NCBI GenBank assembly: GCA_019059635.1
Contig: JAGVRJ010000012.1
Coordinates: 558,001 to 622,000, forward strand
Direction: 5' to 3'
DNA: 64,000 nt
Origin: Proales similis
Taxonomy: Eukaryota > Rotifera > Eurotatoria > Ploima > Proalidae
Shown: one piece after another, positions 54,167-62,918 of the stretch
How the letters are laid out: every line of letters starts with the position of its first letter
How positions within the stretch are numbered: position 1 is the first letter of the stretch
Position numbers and translations under genes: made by a program
Notes under the pieces: model-generated
The model's database searches: none
The model's input: the letters and a program-made list of their open reading frames with translations, nothing else
Told to the model about the DNA's origin: nothing

Positions 54167-55480
54167 TTAGGGCCGCAGTTGCGTAACGTCCCAAGCTCGC
54201 ACGTACTTTTCATCCGCACCGCTCATGAGCCAGCCGTTAGTCAACACCGAAAGAGACACAACTACATTTGTGTGTCCGTTAAGATTAGCGACCAATCTGC
54301 CGGTAGGAAAATGCCAGATCTTGATCGTGTTTTCTGCCGCAGCACTTGCAACCATCTGTCTGGGAAGGATTTGCAGGTCGTTAATTCGACCATCGTGGGC
54401 CTTGAAACTGTGCGTTTCCCTGCGCTGCTCAACATCCCAGACTCGAATGACTCCGTCTATTCCGCCACTGATCAATGTGGAGTCAGAGTAGACCTCAAGA
54501 GCAGTCAGACGAGTGTTGCCTGGCAGAGATGCAACTCTTTCGCTGCTAGTAATATTCCAGACTTCAATCGAACCGAAGGAAGTGGATCCGGCCACAAGGT
54601 AGTTCGGAAGTGCCACAAGGACCAGAGTCGATGTGCTGTTGGTCAAAGTGGACAACTGCCGCCCTGACTTGGAATCCCAGACTCTGACGGTGAAGTCATC
54701 TGCCGCACTGACAATGTATCCGTTGGGGAAAATAACCAAAGAGGTGATGGTTCTTTCGTGGCCTTTCATCGCTGGACCATATGTTCCCGAAATCCACGAT
54801 AGTTGTTTGATTTCCTTGTAACTGCTATCAACGTAGACAATATCTCCGTTTGGAAGCTCTTTCACAAAATCGGCTCTCGCGGAAATTGATGCGATCTGCC
54901 GGTTATCGATCGCATCGTAGATGTAGATAAAATCGTATCTAACATTGCCATAGAATCTATTGTAAGCGGCAATGGCGGCGTATCCGTTCGACTTTCCAAT
55001 CAACGAATAAGTTCTCAAACCGACATCGAAGCTTCTCACAGAAGTAAGTTGAACCGGCGGTTTTGTCACAGGCGACACCGTTGTGGTGATGGGCTGCGGG
55101 TCATCTCCTCCGCAGTGACAGATTGCTCCTGCGTCTCCATAGCCACATTCCCATTGCTTGTGGCCTTTGGTCAAACAGAAGAATCGGCACATTGACACGT
55201 CCAAGTGGTCGTCCTTGTTGCAGAGGATGTTCTCGTGTCCGTCATCGTTCAGGTCCGCTGCTTCAGACACAATCTCCTGAGCGCATAGACCACACACAGG
55301 GAAAAAGTTATTAATGCATATTCTGCAATTATCCCAGCCAAAGCATTGATAGTTGGAGCAAGTGACGAGCGCTCTCTCACAGTTCGAGAGCTGGCAAGTG
55401 GTATGCGCCAGTTTCGAGCCGATTTCCGCACCCAAGCAGAGCTGGAGCATTGAAGCTATTATCGCTACGGACAAGATCAT
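54167..55480 (-). CDS. secreted Cys-rich/WD40 protein, copy A
   Basis: One exon, 437 aa. A signal peptide (1-~18) precedes an 8-Cys segment (C29, 34, 41, 46, 52, 55, 63, 66), then six Cys spaced C87-x10-C98-x3-C102-x9-C112-x8-C121-x-C123, with CLTKG after the third. That is the CS-alpha-beta pattern of invertebrate defensins. A Thr/Pro linker (~125-142) leads to a WD40 propeller: five clear repeats (SAADDFTVRVWD, GSIEVWN, GGIDGVIRVWD, NTIKIWH, VRAWD) and two degenerate first blades, likely seven in total. The protein should be extracellular, which is unusual for WD40 domains. Defence or recognition is inferred from the Cys pattern; no orthologue is recognised. It is the first of three tandem copies. 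Confidence 0.85.
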   Translation of the reverse strand: MILSVAIIASMLQLCLGAEIGSKLAHTTCQLSNCERALVTCSNYQCFGWDNCRICINNFFPVCGLCAQEIVSEAADLNDDGHENILCNKDDHLDVSMCRFFCLTKGHKQWECGYGDAGAICHCGGDDPQPITTTVSPVTKPPVQLTSVRSFDVGLRTYSLIGKSNGYAAIAAYNRFYGNVRYDFIYIYDAIDNRQIASISARADFVKELPNGDIVYVDSSYKEIKQLSWISGTYGPAMKGHERTITSLVIFPNGYIVSAADDFTVRVWDSKSGRQLSTLTNSTSTLVLVALPNYLVAGSTSFGSIEVWNITSSERVASLPGNTRLTALEVYSDSTLISGGIDGVIRVWDVEQRRETHSFKAHDGRINDLQILPRQMVASAAAENTIKIWHFPTGRLVANLNGHTNVVVSLSVLTNGWLMSGADEKYVRAWDVTQLRP

Positions 55481-55807
55481 TTTTCTCTTCTGAAGGAGGC
55501 TTTTTCGTTAAAAGCGAATTTGCTCCCCTTTAAAGTCTTTGCAGCCAACAGGTTGGCTAATTCCCATGTAGGTTGAATAATATTATAGAAAGTTTGGGAT
55601 CAGCTTGATAAATATAAAGCCAACTCATCAATATTAAGACGCTGATAACGGTTACATAAGTTTGAAAAACGACTTTAAGAGGCCAAAGAAAAGCAAGGAC
55701 AAAACCGTAGATTAAGCCATCTCCTACAGCACCAATAACATTTCGACTGATATCAGGTTGGTTTTATTTATTTATGATTTAAATGAGCAAAGTTTTCACA
55801 TTAAAAG
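55481..55807 (-). promoter_or_regulatory. promoter region of copy A and 3' flank of copy B
   Basis: On the minus strand a TATA-like TTTAAA (55529-55534) lies ~50 nt before the ATG, and a TTCCCATGTA element (plus-strand orientation, 55561-55570) starts 81 nt before it. Both recur at the same distances in copies B and C. The copy B polyadenylation signal (TTTATT, 55763-55772) lies at the far end. Confidence 0.5.
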
Positions 55808-57094
55808 CTAGAGTTCGCTTATGTCCCAAGATCTTACGTAGTTATCATAGCCACCGCTGACGAGCCAGCCGTTCGTCACAACAGACAGTGTATAGACAGA
55901 ACTTGTGTGTCCATCCAATGTAGCGACTAACCGCTTAGTAGGAATGTGCCAAATCTTGATGGTACTTTCCCTAGCAGCACTGGCTATCATTTGCCTTGGA
56001 AGAATTTGAAGAGCGTAAATAGGTGCATTGTGAGCCTTAAAATTGTCGATTTCTTTGCGCTGCTCAATGTCCCAGATTCGAATGATTCCGTCCGCACCAC
56101 CGCTTATTAACAATTTATCGGAGTATCCCAAAAGAACTGTTGAGCGGATGCTGCCCGGCAGAGAAGCGATTCTTTGGTTTGTTTCCACATTCCAAACTTC
56201 AATCGATCCATAGGAGGTCGATCCAGCGACCAAATTGTTCGGAAGTGTAGCTAGGGTTATAACTGACGTGTCACTCGTGAGCGTGGATAGTTGACGCCCT
56301 GTCGTCGAGTTCCAGACTCTAACCGTAAAGTCCTCTGCAGAGCTCACGATTATACCGTTCGGAAAAAAACCAAACGAAGTGATGGTCTTCGTGTGACCTC
56401 TTAAATACAAGTCATATTGAAATCCTGTTATCCATGAGAATTGTTTTATCACTTGGATAGAGTCGTCAACGTATGCGATGTTTCCATTCGGAAGTTGTCG
56501 GAGTGTGTTAGCCTTCTCATACTTCTGGTCCATAACCCGGCTATCAATCAGATCATACAAGTAAACGCGATACGATGTACTGACTGAAGCATATCCGTTT
56601 GATTGACCGACAATTGAACTGATAGAACGACCATCGATATAACTGGTTCTTACAGGTGTCAGTTTAACAGGCGGTTTTGTTACTGACGACACTGTTGTGG
56701 TAATGGGCTGCGGGTCATCTCCTCCGCAGTGACAGATCGGTCCGGCATCTCCATAGCCACATTCCCACTCCTTGTGGCCTTTGGTCAAACAGAAGAATCT
56801 GCACATGGACACGTGCAACTGGTCGTTCTTGTTGCAGAGAATGTTCTCGTGTCCGTCATCGTTCAAGTCTGCTGCTTCAGACACAATTTCCTGAGCACAT
56901 AGACCACACACTGGGAAAAAGTTATTAATGCAGAGTTTGCAGCTGTCCCAATCAAGGCATTGAAAGTTCGAGCAAGTGACGAGCGCTCTCTCACAATTAG
57001 AGAGCTGGCAAGTAGTATGCGCCAGTTTCGAGCCGATTTCTGCACCCCAGCAGAGCTGGAGTATTGAAGCTATTATCGCTATCGATAGGATCAT
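55808..57094 (-). CDS. secreted Cys-rich/WD40 protein, copy B
   Basis: One exon, 428 aa from ATG 57094; the frame extends ten codons further without another ATG, and the ATG used starts the same signal peptide as in copies A and C. All 14 Cys of the two N-terminal segments are conserved, with the same spacing in the CS-alpha-beta-like part. Copy B differs from A and C around the fourth to sixth Cys (CLDWDSCKLC against CFGWDNCRIC). The WD40 part has the same seven-blade layout; from about residue 250 on it is nearly identical to copy C, whereas the first two blades differ strongly from both other copies. Function is unknown, as for copy A. Confidence 0.85.
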   Translation of the reverse strand: MILSIAIIASILQLCWGAEIGSKLAHTTCQLSNCERALVTCSNFQCLDWDSCKLCINNFFPVCGLCAQEIVSEAADLNDDGHENILCNKNDQLHVSMCRFFCLTKGHKEWECGYGDAGPICHCGGDDPQPITTTVSSVTKPPVKLTPVRTSYIDGRSISSIVGQSNGYASVSTSYRVYLYDLIDSRVMDQKYEKANTLRQLPNGNIAYVDDSIQVIKQFSWITGFQYDLYLRGHTKTITSFGFFPNGIIVSSAEDFTVRVWNSTTGRQLSTLTSDTSVITLATLPNNLVAGSTSYGSIEVWNVETNQRIASLPGSIRSTVLLGYSDKLLISGGADGIIRIWDIEQRKEIDNFKAHNAPIYALQILPRQMIASAARESTIKIWHIPTKRLVATLDGHTSSVYTLSVVTNGWLVSGGYDNYVRSWDISEL

Positions 57095-57367
57095 TTTCTC
57101 TTTGCCTTTTTGTTGAATAAGCAAAATTTTGGATCAGCATATATTTAAGGACCAGCGGCGAACAGGATGACAGATTCCCATGTAAGTTTAATTATGCTAT
57201 CGAAAATTGGGGCTTTGGACATGAGCCTATAAAGTGACGTTTCATCAAGTAGCCAAGAACAAGGAAAAGATAAGAGATAGAAAGATTTTTATTTCAATAA
57301 GGGTGAACCAGCTTAGATTTTATCTGTTTTACTTATGACCATATTTTATCGAATAAACATGAATAAA
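57095..57367 (-). promoter_or_regulatory. promoter region of copy B
   Basis: A TATA-like minus-strand TTAAATATATG (57138-57148) lies ~45-54 nt before the ATG and TTCCCATGTA (57175-57184, plus orientation) starts 81 nt before it, matching copy A. The copy C polyadenylation signal may be TTTATT at 57288-57293. Confidence 0.5.
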
Positions 57368-58660
57368 CTAGAGTCCGCTTATGTCCCAAGATCTTACGTA
57401 ATTATCATAGCTTCCGCTTATAAGCCAGCCGTTCGTCACAACAGACAGTGAACTGACAGAATCTGTGTGTCCATCCAATGTAGCGACTAACCGCTTAGTA
57501 GGAATGTGCCAAATCTTGATGGTACTTTCCCAAGCAGCACTGGCTATCATTTGCTTTGGTAGAATTTGAAAGGCCACAATACGTGCATTGTGAGCCTTAA
57601 AATTGTCGATTTCTTTGCGCTGCTCAATGTCCCAGATTCGAATGACTCCGTCTATTCCGCCGCTTATCAACAATTTATCAGAGTATCCCAACAGAGCAGT
57701 TGAGCGGATGCTGCCCGGCAGAGAAGCGATTCTTTGGTTTGTTTCCACATTCCAAACTTCAATCGATCCATAGGAGGTCGATCCAGCGACCAAATTATTC
57801 GGAAGGGTAGCTAGGGTAATAACTGACGTGTCACTCGTGAGCGTGGATAGTTGACGCCCTGTCGTCGAGTTCCAGACTCTAACTGTTAAATCTTCTGCAG
57901 AGCTCACTATTTTACCGGTCGGAAAGACCACATAAGAGGTGATGGTTCTCGTGTGACCTTGTAAGGCTGGCCCGTTATTTCCTGTTGTCCATGAAAACTG
58001 TCTGATTTCTCTGTACGAGCTATCAATGTATGCGATGTTTCCATTCGGAAGTTCACTCAGACGATCTCCTTGAATATTGAAATAGACCATATATCGGTTA
58101 TCTATCGGATCATAAATGTAAATGTAAGCGTAAGAAGAGCTCCAAACTGAAACTGCTGCATATCCATTCGATTTTCCAACAACAGAATATACTACACGAT
58201 TATAATTAAAAGTTCTTACAGCTGTCAGTTTAACAGTCGGTTTTGTTACTGACGACACTGTTGTGGTGATGGGTTGCGGGTCATCTCCTCCGCAGTGACA
58301 GATCGGTCCGGCGTCTCCATAGCCACATTCCCACTCCTTGTGGCCTTTGGTCAAACAGAAGAATCGGCACATTGATACATGCAAGTGGTCGTCCTTGTTG
58401 CAGAGGATGTTCTCGTGTCCGTCATCGTTCAGGTCCGCTGCTTCAGACACAATCTCCTGAGCGCATAGACCACATACAGGGAAAAAGTTATTGATGCATA
58501 TTCTGCAATTATCCCAGCCAAAGCATTGAAAGTTCGAGCAAGTGACGAGCGCTCTCTCACAATTAGAGAGCTGGCAAGTGGTATGCGCCAGTTTCGAGGC
58601 GATTTCTGCACCCCAGCAGAGCTGAAGTATGGATGCTATTATTACTGCTGGCAAAATCAT
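57368..58660 (-). CDS. secreted Cys-rich/WD40 protein, copy C
   Basis: One exon, 430 aa. Same architecture as copies A and B: signal peptide, 8-Cys segment, CS-alpha-beta-like six-Cys segment, Thr/Pro linker and seven-blade WD40 propeller. The sequence is a patchwork. The Cys-rich part is nearly identical to copy A at the DNA level, the end of the six-Cys segment and linker match copy B (GPICHC, TTTVSSVTKP), the first two blades resemble A (GKSNGYA, YD-x-IDNR), and the later blades match B. This points to gene conversion or unequal crossing-over in the array. Extracellular location is inferred from the signal peptide and the even number of N-terminal Cys. A role in defence or recognition is inference, as for copy A. 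Confidence 0.85.
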   Translation of the reverse strand: MILPAVIIASILQLCWGAEIASKLAHTTCQLSNCERALVTCSNFQCFGWDNCRICINNFFPVCGLCAQEIVSEAADLNDDGHENILCNKDDHLHVSMCRFFCLTKGHKEWECGYGDAGPICHCGGDDPQPITTTVSSVTKPTVKLTAVRTFNYNRVVYSVVGKSNGYAAVSVWSSSYAYIYIYDPIDNRYMVYFNIQGDRLSELPNGNIAYIDSSYREIRQFSWTTGNNGPALQGHTRTITSYVVFPTGKIVSSAEDLTVRVWNSTTGRQLSTLTSDTSVITLATLPNNLVAGSTSYGSIEVWNVETNQRIASLPGSIRSTALLGYSDKLLISGGIDGVIRIWDIEQRKEIDNFKAHNARIVAFQILPKQMIASAAWESTIKIWHIPTKRLVATLDGHTDSVSSLSVVTNGWLISGSYDNYVRSWDISGL

Positions 58661-58861
58661 TTTTTTCTTCTGGTGGATGCTTTTTTGTTAAAGACCGGTT
58701 CTCTAGTTCCTATTTATAGCCCTTTACAACCAATATGTCAAATTCCCGCAAGGTTTGAGCTGAATTCCGTTTTTAAAAATGTTCACTTCGCCCAGCGTCT
58801 GTCAAAAGTTAATTTTTCACAATGATCGAGTCATCTTGAAGTATTGATTCTGTTTATCGAT
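58661..58861 (-). promoter_or_regulatory. promoter region of copy C
   Basis: A clear minus-strand TATAAA (plus TTTATA, 58713-58718) lies 53-58 nt before the ATG. TTCCCGCAAG (58743-58752, plus orientation) starts 83 nt before it, the counterpart of TTCCCATGTA in copies A and B. Confidence 0.55.
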
Positions 58862-58867
58862 TTTATT
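58862..58867 (-). terminator. polyadenylation signal of the LANCL gene
   Basis: AATAAA on the minus strand, 75 nt after the LANCL stop. Confidence 0.65.
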
Positions 58868-58941
58868 GAGAAGAAAACATGTGTTTAGCCTGAAAGAAAT
58901 CACAAACATTTTGCAAAAATCAAATAGGAAAATGAGTTTGA

Positions 58942-60467
58942 TTAAAAGATTGGAATTAAGGGAAACTCAGCTCCTGACGGATGCAGTAGATCCACCAAAA
59001 AACAAGTGGTGCCAGCCAGACCCTCGAAGAGGCTGTAGGGCGAGTCGGGAGTATTGGCTTCGTTCTTGAAACGATCTGACTGAAGAAATTCGGCGAACCT
59101 GTACGCTCTGTAAAGATATTTATCATCTCTGGTCAAACGGTACATCAGGAGATGAGCATAGCCGTGTCCGGCCACACCGTGGCATATACCCGGTCCCTTT
59201 TTCAACAGTCCTCGTTCCCAAATGACATCGGCGCACTCTATGCACGCTTTCAAGTACTTTTCGTCGCCCCAGTACAAATAAGCTTTGGCCAGCATGAAGA
59301 TTACGCCTTGAATCAAACGCATCATACTTAGGCCTTGTGGCTGCGATTTGGCTATAACGAGAGCTAACCTCCTGCGCCGTGACACCAATGAACCAAATCC
59401 TTGTGCTCATTTCTGGGCTTTTGAGGCGAGTCTCTGTCCACCGAAACTGGAAAGTTTCCGTTCAGCTTTTTCAATTTTAGAATGAAATCGACCGTCTGCT
59501 TGACCAAACGCTCTGCCTGGTGATTTTGTTTGAGGAATTCGGGGAAGCTGAGCAAAATTTGAATTATGCCCGACAGACCATGAGCAGCTCCTTGAATGAG
59601 ACAACAAGTCAATTCAGTTCACCGCCTCAAGGTCACTTCGCTTGGTCTGAAATTACCCAGATACTCTGATCCGTGATAGGCAAACATCATCGGACACGGA
59701 AGATTGTATTTAGACGCATACTGCACTCCTGACTGAACAATACGATCCAGCAAGCGGTTGCACTGCTCTTGTGACACCGGCTTTTCATATTTCAATCAGA
59801 CTTTAGTCATTTGATTGGGCTCAAATGGAAAATTACCTCGATGCCCAAATAGCGCTTGAGAAACAAGATGCCACTTAAATAAGAGAATGGCTAATCACAC
59901 AAGACAAAGGCTGCTTTAATGGGTTGGTTCAAACCATAGATAGCCAGCCCGACCGACAAACAGCTCGTCCGAACCGGCTGGAAGGAACTCGAGCGGCTCA
60001 CAATATTGAGCGAGGTTGGCATACTGCAGCGAATATTTGCGCACCTGGTCCTCCCGGTTGAGGATGCGATTTGCTAAGCAGGCCAGAACAAACACGCCTC
60101 CCCTGCCCACAAGATAGGCGACCTCGCGACTCGCTTTGAGATGCACAGACTGGTAGTAATGCTCATTGGCGGCCAAACAGTCGGTGACGTAATCTTTCAG
60201 TTGGCGCTCGTATTCACGGAACTGGCCATAACTGAGAACCTTGTAGGCCATGTAGATGAGGCCAACGTTGCCAGTGTAGGCGCCGCCAGAGCAATGGCTC
60301 TCGGTCGGCTTTGCTTTCAGGTGATGAATGCAAACATAGGAAAGCTCTTTGATCTGCTCTTCAAACTCCTTGCGTCTGTCTCTGAAATGCTTGAGCTGCT
60401 GCTCGCCCTGAACTGGCGAGTATTCAGGAAATGGGTTGTTGAAGTATCGATCTGAGCTTATGCTCAT
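58942..60467 (-). CDS. LANCL3-like LanC family protein, 5 exons
   Basis: Minus-strand exons in order: 60467-59935, 59873-59837, 59780-59657, 59590-59369, 59306-58942; joined they give 426 aa, the usual LANCL length. The second exon is only 37 nt. Family landmarks: CSGGAYTGNVGLIYM, GSDELFVGRAGYLC, AAHGLSGIIQILL, then the zinc-site motifs HWCHGAGG and GICHGVAGHGYAHLL, and the C-terminal block YSLFEGLAGTTCFLVDLL. The Cys and His that bind zinc in LanC enzymes are all present. The closest match from memory is vertebrate LANCL3. Eukaryotic LANCL proteins are cytosolic or membrane-associated and reportedly add glutathione to dehydroamino acids in damaged proteins; LANCL3 itself is less well characterised. 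It lies head-to-tail with the secreted WD40 array. Confidence 0.92.
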
Positions 60468-60616
60468 CTTGCCTCTAGTTTTATTTCAATCGCTCGCTCT
60501 ATTCAACTGTCAGCAAGACGATGCTCGCAAGTGAAAATATTTAAAATAGCTACACTGCGGCGATCACTTGCTCTCTTCTATCCAATAAAGATGCGGCAGA
60601 GCAGGCAAGAATACGA

Positions 60617-60637
60617 GAGAGAGAGAGAGAGAGAGCT
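60617..60637 (+). repeat. (GA)n microsatellite
   Basis: GA dinucleotide run about 150 nt upstream of the LANCL start. Confidence 0.9.
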
Positions 60638-61370
60638 TAATTCGATCATAATTCATGATCTTGGCGGCCATGTTTAGAAAGCAACTATTTTTAAAAAATT
60701 ATTGAACAATCCCCGCAGCTCTGTTTGCAGCTTTCAGTGCTCGTGTCTAGCTGGAAGAGTCTTGCACGTCGACTAGATAGCAAATCGAACGCAACCACCA
60801 CCACGTCTAAATAAGCTAGTGCAATCGAAGCGTTAATGCGCATTCAACGCTGATGATTTGAATGACGGCCTTGCTTTGGCTTCGTCAATAACAAATGGGC
60901 AACAATGAGCGACTCGTTTACTCTTTGTTGTGGCAAGATTTTAATCAAAATTTCAAGTCAAATATTTTCATCGCGCTCCCTCAAGTCACTGTTCCTTTTG
61001 CTCGTTCTCTTGCTCGCTTGACGATTACGTTTAGCCATTTTTTCGAAGCACTTGAAAGTGACTCCTCTGCTCATATAAGCCGCAACACAAGCTGTGCGGC
61101 TTTAAAGGTGCGCTCAAGTCAAGTGGCGGCTAGTCTACCAGGATCGCAGCTAGAACAAACCGCATGAATGCCTTTCAAAAATAAAAGTTTCAAAACCAAA
61201 TTAAACGAGCTCTAAGTTCTAATATCAGATTTCTCTCAATATTTTCTGGCTCTGTTTTTACACTTTTCCGTTCGAGCGAACACACGTCGAGTGGCTCTCT
61301 TCTCCGACTCTCGAAGCCTACCTTAAGCGCTGCTTTGATTCTTTCTCTCATTTTCTACTCTGCTTCAGCC

Positions 61371-61387
61371 TCTCTCTCTCTCTCTCT
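61371..61387 (+). repeat. (CT)n microsatellite
   Basis: CT run about 120 nt upstream of the orphan start at 61506, probably in its 5' UTR or promoter. Confidence 0.85.
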
Positions 61388-61505
61388 TTCTTTCTTTGGC
61401 TTTCATGTTGAACGAAATGAAATGCGCGAGCTGAATTCGGTCGACGACTATTCGAATTAGAGAAGGGCACTGCTTGGCTACTGAATCACAGCTCCACATT
61501 TAAAA

Positions 61506-62741
61506 ATGGAATTTTCTTACATTCGACAGCTCACCTGTCCGTCTGCGGTCAAGAGCAGCAGATCGAATGCGACCAACTCGTCGACTAGGTTCATCAACGG
61601 GCTCGAGTATCGATCGTTTGTAAACATTCACTCGCCATGGGCAAAAGACTCGACTGGCAAGCAAGAAACAAGCTCAAAGCGATCGACGGCATCTGCCAAC
61701 GTTTCCACTCGACTGTCGCCTGATCTGGCGGCAATGAGCGATAACGCACAACAAGTCAGAAGCTACAACATAATCAACAATGATCTTGTTTCGAGTTCGG
61801 CGCAACTGATAAAAAATAGCAAGCGCTCGTCGAATATGCTAGACGCCCTGAGGGCACAGCAAAGCAAATTGACAAAGTCGAGCAGCCAGCTGACAGGCTC
61901 AGAGACTCTAAGCGAAACAAGCCGAGTCGACTTGTCGACATCGGGCTCGACTCACTTCACACCCAGCAAAAAGTCTATTTCGCACTTCGGCTCAAAGCAA
62001 AAGACCAGCAGCTCTCTGTGGAGCTCAAGCGAGAGCAGGCTCTTGCCGCGTAGGTCAAATCAGCAAGAAACAAAGACAAACGAGCCGTTCGAGGTGAATA
62101 GAATTCAACTGATAAAAAGAAACGACCAAAAGCCGAGCAGCGCCAATCTCAAAGTTTTACGCAAAATCCACGAAACGTACGGAAAAAAGCAGAGAGGCAA
62201 GAATGTCCAAAGCGAAGGCAAGCTGTCTATCGTTCGAGTCGAGTCCGTCCTTCTCTCCAGCGAGTCCAAATTGGGCCAAATGAGCAACAGCAAAAGTTCT
62301 TGTGAATTCTTTATTCTCGGCCGAACGCCTCCCACCAACCAAGGCCACCAACGAATGGAAAGAGAGTCCAGCAGATTGTCAATGAACTTGGAATCCTCGA
62401 ATCGAAGCTTCAACTATCGACTAGAAGCGCCCAAATTCAAAGACACTTCTTCGATGAACGTGCTTCAGTCCAGCACCCACCTTCTGACAGCAACCGAAGC
62501 CAAAGACTGCGACGAGAAACTGAACCAGCAAGATGCAACATTTGAAGGAGAAGAACAGTTTTTCTGTGCCAGCGAGAGTCTCGGCGATCGCAATGAGTTC
62601 ACTGACGACGACGATTCGGGACAGAATCAAGCGAACAGCCAGAAGAAACGAGTCTCATTCAACAACAACGTGGTTGAAACAGACGTTCTCAGCGGCAACA
62701 GTGTCCTTAAGCCAATGTGCGACCAAGACTGGTTTAGCTAG
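61506..62741 (+). CDS. disordered orphan protein with a C-terminal RVSF motif
   Basis: One exon, 411 aa. It is rich in Ser, Thr, Asn, Gln and Lys, with no membrane segment, signal peptide or recognised domain, so it is probably largely disordered. Near the C-terminus, after an acidic stretch (TDDDDSGQ), lies KKRVSFNNNVVETDV: KKRVSF fits the RVxF docking motif by which regulatory subunits bind protein phosphatase 1. A short basic helix-like segment (LKVLRKIHETYGKKQRGK, ~217-234) is the other ordered-looking part. A role as a PP1 regulator or scaffold is inference from one short motif. The gene is supported by a long open frame, coding-like composition like neighbouring genes, an ATG in a good context and a downstream polyadenylation signal. 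No orthologue is recognised. Confidence 0.7.
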   Translation: MEFSYIRQLTCPSAVKSSRSNATNSSTRFINGLEYRSFVNIHSPWAKDSTGKQETSSKRSTASANVSTRLSPDLAAMSDNAQQVRSYNIINNDLVSSSAQLIKNSKRSSNMLDALRAQQSKLTKSSSQLTGSETLSETSRVDLSTSGSTHFTPSKKSISHFGSKQKTSSSLWSSSESRLLPRRSNQQETKTNEPFEVNRIQLIKRNDQKPSSANLKVLRKIHETYGKKQRGKNVQSEGKLSIVRVESVLLSSESKLGQMSNSKSSCEFFILGRTPPTNQGHQRMERESSRLSMNLESSNRSFNYRLEAPKFKDTSSMNVLQSSTHLLTATEAKDCDEKLNQQDATFEGEEQFFCASESLGDRNEFTDDDDSGQNQANSQKKRVSFNNNVVETDVLSGNSVLKPMCDQDWFS

Positions 62742-62912
62742 AAATCAATCAGTTCCGTACGTTTGTTGGTTTGTCTGCTTCTATCCAAGGATTCATAAGC
62801 ATGAACCGATTTATTTGCCCATAAGTCTGCGAACCATGTAAAAAGATTCTCGGCCTTTTGGTTGGATGGCGTCACCTTGACGCTACTACATCGATCTAAT
62901 TCGACAGTTTAG

Positions 62913-62918
62913 AATAAA
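62913..62918 (+). terminator. polyadenylation signal of the RVSF orphan
   Basis: AATAAA lies about 170 nt after the stop codon. Confidence 0.6.

Larger units (their letters stand above)
60468..61505. other. divergent promoter region between LANCL and a plus-strand orphan
   Basis: About 1 kb without a gene. GA run 60617-60637 and CT run 61371-61387 lie towards the two ends. Confidence 0.5.

Noticed and set aside
54167-60467. Bacterial-type lantibiotic cluster (LanC plus Cys peptides)
   Set aside because: The LanC-like gene has spliceosomal introns and animal LANCL3 features, and the neighbours are large secreted WD40 proteins; no dehydratase, protease or transporter gene is present.
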